DNA from: Archegozetes longisetosus
Taxonomy: Eukaryota; Arthropoda; Arachnida; Sarcoptiformes; Trhypochthoniidae
DNA: 64,000 nt
NCBI GenBank assembly: GCA_018873245.2
Contig: JAEMBT020000006.1
Coordinates: 6,159,855 to 6,223,854 of the forward strand
Reading direction: 5' to 3'
In this document: positions 58,422 to 64,000 of the stretch, in pieces
How the letters are laid out: every line of letters begins with the position of its first letter
Numbering within the stretch: the stretch's first letter is position 1
Position numbers and translations under genes: made by a program
The notes under the pieces: model-generated
The model's input: only the letters and a program-made list of their open reading frames with translations
Database searches by the model: none
Told to the model about the DNA's origin: nothing

Positions 58422-61400
58422 AATGCTATTTTATGGATGAGTACAAAGTGGTTCTGCTCTGTACTTCAAAAATATAATAAAAACGAACAAACAGAATGAA
58501 TAAGATATTTGTATAGCGTTATTCGTCGTCATATCATTTAATGCTGTTTCCATCTGATTTCAGGAATCTTTTCATGTTGTGTTTACATCGTTTCATATAA
58601 TTTCACATTATTAGCAATAGTTAAAGAGAGTAATAGAAAAATATCTTATGGATTAAAGAAAACCTTTTTGTTTAGTCGCAAACTGCATCATAAGTTTTTC
58701 AAATTTTAGAGCTTTACAAAGTCAGAGTTTATAGACCCGATATCATTGAAATTGAAGTCAAATAAAATTTATTGCTTTGAATAAGAATATACCGATTCAT
58801 TGATAATCCTTCGTGGGCGACTTCGTATTTTCTACAGATCTTGATTGCTATACAGCAAAGAAGGCCAATTATGCAGACTTAAGTCAAGTTAGATGAGATT
58901 GCCACTATTCTAGTTTTAATATTTCAATATTTTTATATCTGAGAATACGCTTATGTGCATTCAAAAACTTAATAATCCTCTACAGCAACAACAGAAAGAT
59001 CATTTTTGTGCTTATTCCTTGTGATACACACCAATTTGTTGTCAAATTTGATTTGAAATTTGTTTTGATTACTATATTAAACAGTTTATAAATTTGTTAA
59101 TGTGTTCAATTCAATAGTCTGATGGAAAACATGCCATTACAACGCATGTTTTCTAGTTGCTATCGACGATTTCCAAGACTTTGAGTACACTGCATATGAT
59201 TTGTGTATATTTTATCTTTTTGTGCAAAATTAAAGTTTTAGCTCACCGAACATCTTGAACTATGAATAAGCAAAATTATTGGCTTGGGCTATGAATATAT
59301 TTGTTTCTGAAGGCTATTCACCTTTGTCTTTATCGTTCTGATAAAACAACTTTTGAGTTGAAATTCAAATGTTTTTTGATTTATTATTATTTATGCAGAT
59401 ATTTATTTCGATTTGATTTTTGTGATAAAGAGATGCTCATGAAATTCAAAAGAAAAACCGTAAAACTTGATGCAAAACTTTTAACCTTCACTACAAAACT
59501 ATTGTAAATGTAAAACTAATTAAACCCTGGTATCTAGTTCTGACATAGGAGTCATCCGTATCGAAAGCTTGATCATCGAACTGATAATAATTGGTGTTGA
59601 ACAGCAGTTATGTCTATGGTTGAATTTGAAATAGAACAAATGCAATTATGAGCTCGGTTAGATGATCTTTTAAACGAAATTAGAGTTTTAATCAAACGGT
59701 AAGAAAGAGGAAACATAAATTTTCGAAATAAGTCAAATAAATGTGATATTTATGTTAGGATTAGTTAAAATTGAGTCATTATTTGAAGCAACTATTAGAG
59801 ACTCTAGGATTGAAAAGAGTGCAATAAAAAGTAATTTAAATGATATATAATTATTACAAACTATAAAAAAATGCTGTTAGTCAGCAACGAAATTTTGTAT
59901 AACATCCTTAGTTTGTGTGTTTTTAAACCGTATATTAATTTTTAAGCTCTAATAACTGACAAGTATATAAAAATGAACGCTACACTACTCCTTAATAAAA
60001 AAACAAAGATTAGTCAGATTTAGAATGAATTTGCTCTGAATTAAACAAAATTTAAACGAATGATTCTTTTATCTAAAATAAACGCTTATTAGCTTAGATT
60101 TAGTTACTACAAATTAATCGGAACGAGATCATAGTGAAAATATAAGCTAATGTTGAAAAGAAAGTTGAAAATAAAGATTGAAAAGATGTTATAATTATAA
60201 AAGTTGTGTAGGTTGTTATAAAAGCATAGAAAGTGAGGCAATTCGTTACAAGTAACAACATAACTTGGACTGGAATGTCGAACTAGGGGTCCAATTTGTT
60301 TATTTTTATAGGATCAATATGATTACAAACGCCTATATCCAAAAATAGCCAAAGAAAACAACCGATCAAATATTAAACAGTTGGAAAGTTTATTAATTGA
60401 AAAACATATGCATTTGAACTATAGCGTGCCTTAATGATTAGTTGGTGAAAGACGTGCTAAGAAGAGATGAAATAAATATAGTGTTTAATGTCTAGTATGC
60501 ACTGAATGAGACGTAGTTGTGCTCATAATAGGTAGTACATTAACTTTTTCAGCTAAATGCAATAGTTAGCATAAGTTAATAGAGTCGAGTCAATTAAATC
60601 ATTCGACATTTTAATGTCTTTTAACCGAATGAATGGCAATTTGATTGCACGAACACATTATGCAGAATAGAGATCATTAAAATGCGCGCAAAATAATATT
60701 TTTATTATCAAATAGATATACAACAAGAGAACATATTTGAACAAATCATTAAGGAAAAGATAATAGCAGTTTTGTTGGCATATGTTTTGGTTAAAAAAAT
60801 GTCAAAATACAAGAGTGTGGCTTATATACCAGCATAATATTGCAGAATAATGTGGTGTCGTTCACGACTTACTCGACTGTTCATTAGTGGGGCTATTAAT
60901 TGAGTCTCTGAATTACACGATTATAATAAATGCCAACAGCTATTAATCCTAATATAGGGGCTATAAAAAAGAGCAGAACGCCAGTAGAATAAAGTAATGT
61001 TTCATTCAAAACTGAGTAAGCGATTAGGGGTTTAGTGTAATTAGCAAAACAAAGATATTATAGTATTGTTAGCTTCATCTCCACTTTATATATGATTTAT
61101 TGATTTTTAGTTTTGTTAAAGATTTGCTTTTCTACAATCAATTTTTCACTAAAAACAATTATTCACTATTTTTTCTTGCATTCTAGATCTAATTGTTGCT
61201 ATTATTGTTTGATTAGCATGTTAAAACTTTTAAATCTTTTTGTGACCATTAGATCATTTTTTCCAAAATCTAAATTCATGGAAAATGTATTTGATTGAAC
61301 TTGAAAAAATTTGTGTTGGTCTTACAAACTTTCTCAAAAAATTAGTCTAATCTTTCTTTATGAATGTTAAAATTAACAAAAATGTTGAAGCTCCAGTAAA

Positions 61401-63750
61401 TAATTGAATTAACAGTTAAATCTAGAGTGTACATGAAAATAGCTCATACGCAAGATAATGATCAATTAGTGCGAAAAAATCCCTTGTCCCTAATTTTAAA
61501 ACTGAGTATGATTAGATAGCTCTCATTTTTGGCATATTAATTAAGTAATAGATATTGAATTAGACAGAAAAAATTCTATTAGATTGAATGGAAGTATATT
61601 GAGACTATATTGTGAATTGCTATATCTACAGCAAGTTATTATAGTAATTACAGTAAAGTTATAGAATTAAGGACTAATCAAGTAAGTGCTTCTAATTGAT
61701 GACAAACATTAACTCAATCACCTGAGCTTAACTTTAGATTGAGATACTTTTCTGAGATCTAGTAGAAAATATTCTCAAATATGACATCAAATAATTGGTA
61801 GTTTAGAAAGAGATCGAAATAATCTCCAACTGAATGAGTGGTTGATTGAATTCAAGCTGAGCAGAACAAGCATGAAGGTCGTGTTGTTGTATATTATTAC
61901 TGTAATTCTTGACTTAAAGAATAAGCTTTTAGTTGTAGTGTACTTTTACGATACAGAACGAAAGAAGAGATTTAGCCATTAGAGAAAACAATCTTAATTC
62001 TGAACTAAAAACTTTCAGATGGATGAAAGTTACTTTAAAATATATTTTATAAAGTCTTTTAGTAGTTTTCATCATATTTATTGATAAATTTGGCAAACGA
62101 TTGGTGAAAATAAGTGTGCGCAACATTCAGCCTCAAACATATTGTGTAAGTGATATAAAACTGATGGAACATTTCATATCATAACTTATATTTTTGCTCA
62201 TAACTTACTTGTATTTCATAAATATTGTTTTGGGTTTAATTAAATTAAGTTTAACTTATTAAGTGAAATATGACTCTACATGTATTAGGAACCAAATATA
62301 ACAAACTTATATTTGCTTTTCCTCCGAAAGCAAATGACACGTGAGTTACTCAAAGATATAGATATCTTGATGTTTGCTATCAGTTTACTCAAGATGTTTG
62401 ATAGGATCAACAAACTAACAAACTTTGAGCACTGCAATACTCCATACATTGGTGTTTGCGTTGGTTCTCTTATGGCAAAGCTTTAATTAGAGTCGAAGAG
62501 CAGATGGAGAAAATGAGAAATTTATGGTTTTCTTCATAAAAGCTCAGTTTCAGTAACGATCCAAAAATTTTTGATTGCTATAGAAAACAGCTAGAATTGA
62601 CTCAAACCTTAGTTTGAGTGCGAATCTGTTTTTGGTTAATCACCTCTTAATACTCACTCAAACTTTGAATCCTTGTCCAAAAATTGAGTTCTCAAGTGAT
62701 TTCTATTTTTGTCCATATGATTGTTTATTTATTAGATTTTCTATGTATCGTACTATAGAGTAACGCTTCTAGAACTTGGTTCGCTAAATCACTTGTGGTC
62801 CATCAACAGATCAATTTTAACATTGAGGTCTATGGCAATCACGTGATTCATGCTATGGAAGTAATCTGCGAGCTAAAAAAGTTCGGGAGACACTACTATA
62901 AAGCATTATAGTACAACTTATAAGTAATTTTTGTCTGATATACTTTTAGCCTTTCTACCACGTTTTAAGCTTAGTGTCAAACAAATCACAAAATTCTTAT
63001 CACATCAAACTGAATCCATTGTTTCAAATAAATAAATCAATTTTGAGAACAACCTCTTTGTATTTATATTTGCGTAATTTTAGCTTGAGTTGTCTTTATT
63101 AATATTAGATTAATTTTTGAGACAAACTGACTGTCAGTTCTAACGTAGTGAAATATTGAAGCTTGGCACAACAGTTAATTATAATTGAAAGTTCGAATCA
63201 ATTTACTGTATTTGAACTATTTCACGTTTGAAGCATCTTCCAAAATAGAACAATTTTAATATTAAAGTTTGCTTCTCATTTATCATTTAATTTTACAATA
63301 ATTAATATTGTTATGTGCTAATGGGAGAAGAGTGAAGTGTTTTAAAGAATAAGTGATGCAAACGTATTGTGAAGTGTGATGTGTTTTTTGAGATAATTCG
63401 ATTAGAACATAACATGCGAGCATTAGTCACTAAAGCATTTATAAAGCAAACTATGTTTACGTCTCATATAATAAATAATATTTTTAATTTATCAGACCTT
63501 TCAAATTAATTCATCTAAACTCTAAATGAATCCTTTATTTCCAGCTAACAAATTGCAATCTGTTTCTTTAGCTTAGTTACAGTTATTAATTATTTAAACC
63601 TATGGACTATAACGTTTTGTATAGCATTCGTTCAACTTAGAGCTACGTCTGAGAACAAGTCATCAAAAATGTCTACACTCAATAACTTAATATTCACTCA
63701 TAGCAACCAGAGGTGATGCGTTTTGATGGCGTTGTTGCCATTAGATCATA
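57870..63750. other. Gene-poor region, right part
   Basis: AT-rich DNA without recognised genes. A (GAGT)n-(GA)n microsatellite is at 58348-58419. Could be an intron if the 57.7 kb first-exon candidate is real. Confidence 0.45.
58348..58419. repeat. (GAGT)n-(GA)n compound microsatellite
   Basis: About seven GAGT units followed directly by a long uninterrupted GA run, the longest microsatellite in the window. Confidence 0.95.
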
Positions 63751-63981
63751 ATGTCTTCAGATAGTAGTAAACTTATAGAATACGCAACATTACAATCAAA
63801 GCAAACTGGAAATCAAATTTATCAACAAATCGATGAGCATCACAGAGAGACTGATATAACAACGGCCTTATTCTTGTCGCTACCGTCAATTATTAAGCTT
63901 TCAACTGTATATAGATTTATTATAAAAATAATTGCAATACTTGGTGCCCGTGCGCGGTCTCTAATGTTAAGAGAAGCTTAA
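63751..63981 (+). other. ATG-initiated frame near the window edge, unassigned
   Basis: A 76-codon frame starting MSSDSSKLIEYATLQSK, polar for 45 residues and then hydrophobic and basic. The first part is more protein-like than typical chance frames here. Possible acceptors (CTCATAG, CAACCAG) lie 40-50 bases upstream. It may be the first coding exon of a gene running off the window, or chance. The end GCGGTCTCT recurs twice in 50 bases. Confidence 0.2.
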
Positions 63982-64000
63982 GATGCGGTCTCTATTGTTT

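Noticed and set aside
60950-60990. TATAAAA-like box and possible initiator
   Set aside because: Spacing of about 22 bases is too short and no donor or exon follows.

Overview
The window is nuclear DNA from an animal: strongly AT-rich, with short GT..AG introns (mostly 56-120 bp) in metazoan genes (a rhodopsin-family GPCR, XRN2, KRI1, PGS1, TMTC3) and many degenerate DNA transposons. Gene content and compact introns suit an arthropod, perhaps a mite or another chelicerate, but nothing here fixes the lineage.

Region 1 (about 1-20 kb) is transposon-dominated. From left to right it holds a terminal-inverted-repeat element (46-975), a diverged direct duplication (about 1595-2040), a broken Merlin/IS1595-like transposase (2632-3903), a two-exon peptide-type GPCR (4939-6082), a pogo/mariner-like MITE with TA duplications (6335-6967), a higher-order repeat joined to a second, 5'-truncated Merlin relic (7266-8329), a frameshifted hAT transposase (8610-10048), a non-autonomous Helitron with recognisable ends (10319-11424), a nested foldback element carrying giant palindromes and a cluster of perfect heat-shock elements (12117-14365), a complete but dead hAT element with a perfect 8-bp target duplication (15808-18009), and a second foldback element whose arms carry tandem nuclear-receptor-type DR1 sites (18316-19462).

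Region 2 (about 20-40 kb) is a housekeeping block with every gene on the minus strand: KRI1 (nucleolar 40S assembly), XRN2/Rat1 (nuclear 5'-3' exoribonuclease), a seven-exon diaminopimelate decarboxylase (lysA), PGS1 (mitochondrial phosphatidylglycerophosphate synthase, first step toward cardiolipin) and nine-exon TMTC3 (ER O-mannosyltransferase with TPR repeats). KRI1 and XRN2 both act in nuclear RNA and ribosome maturation; the other genes share no evident pathway.

The standout is lysA (26811-29107). Animals do not normally encode the last enzyme of bacterial lysine synthesis. Here it has six spliceosomal introns, an intact set of catalytic motifs and a Ser-rich insertion, and it lies between animal genes on one continuous sequence. 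I read it as an old, domesticated horizontal transfer. Five of its six introns split a glycine codon in phase 1 (G|GN).

Region 3 (about 40-64 kb) has no gene I can recognise. It contains AT-rich sequence, several GA and GT microsatellites, one unassigned 128-codon open frame (about 45.8-46.2 kb), one promoter-plus-donor candidate (57.7 kb) and one ATG-initiated frame at the right edge. It may be intergenic or part of long 5' introns.
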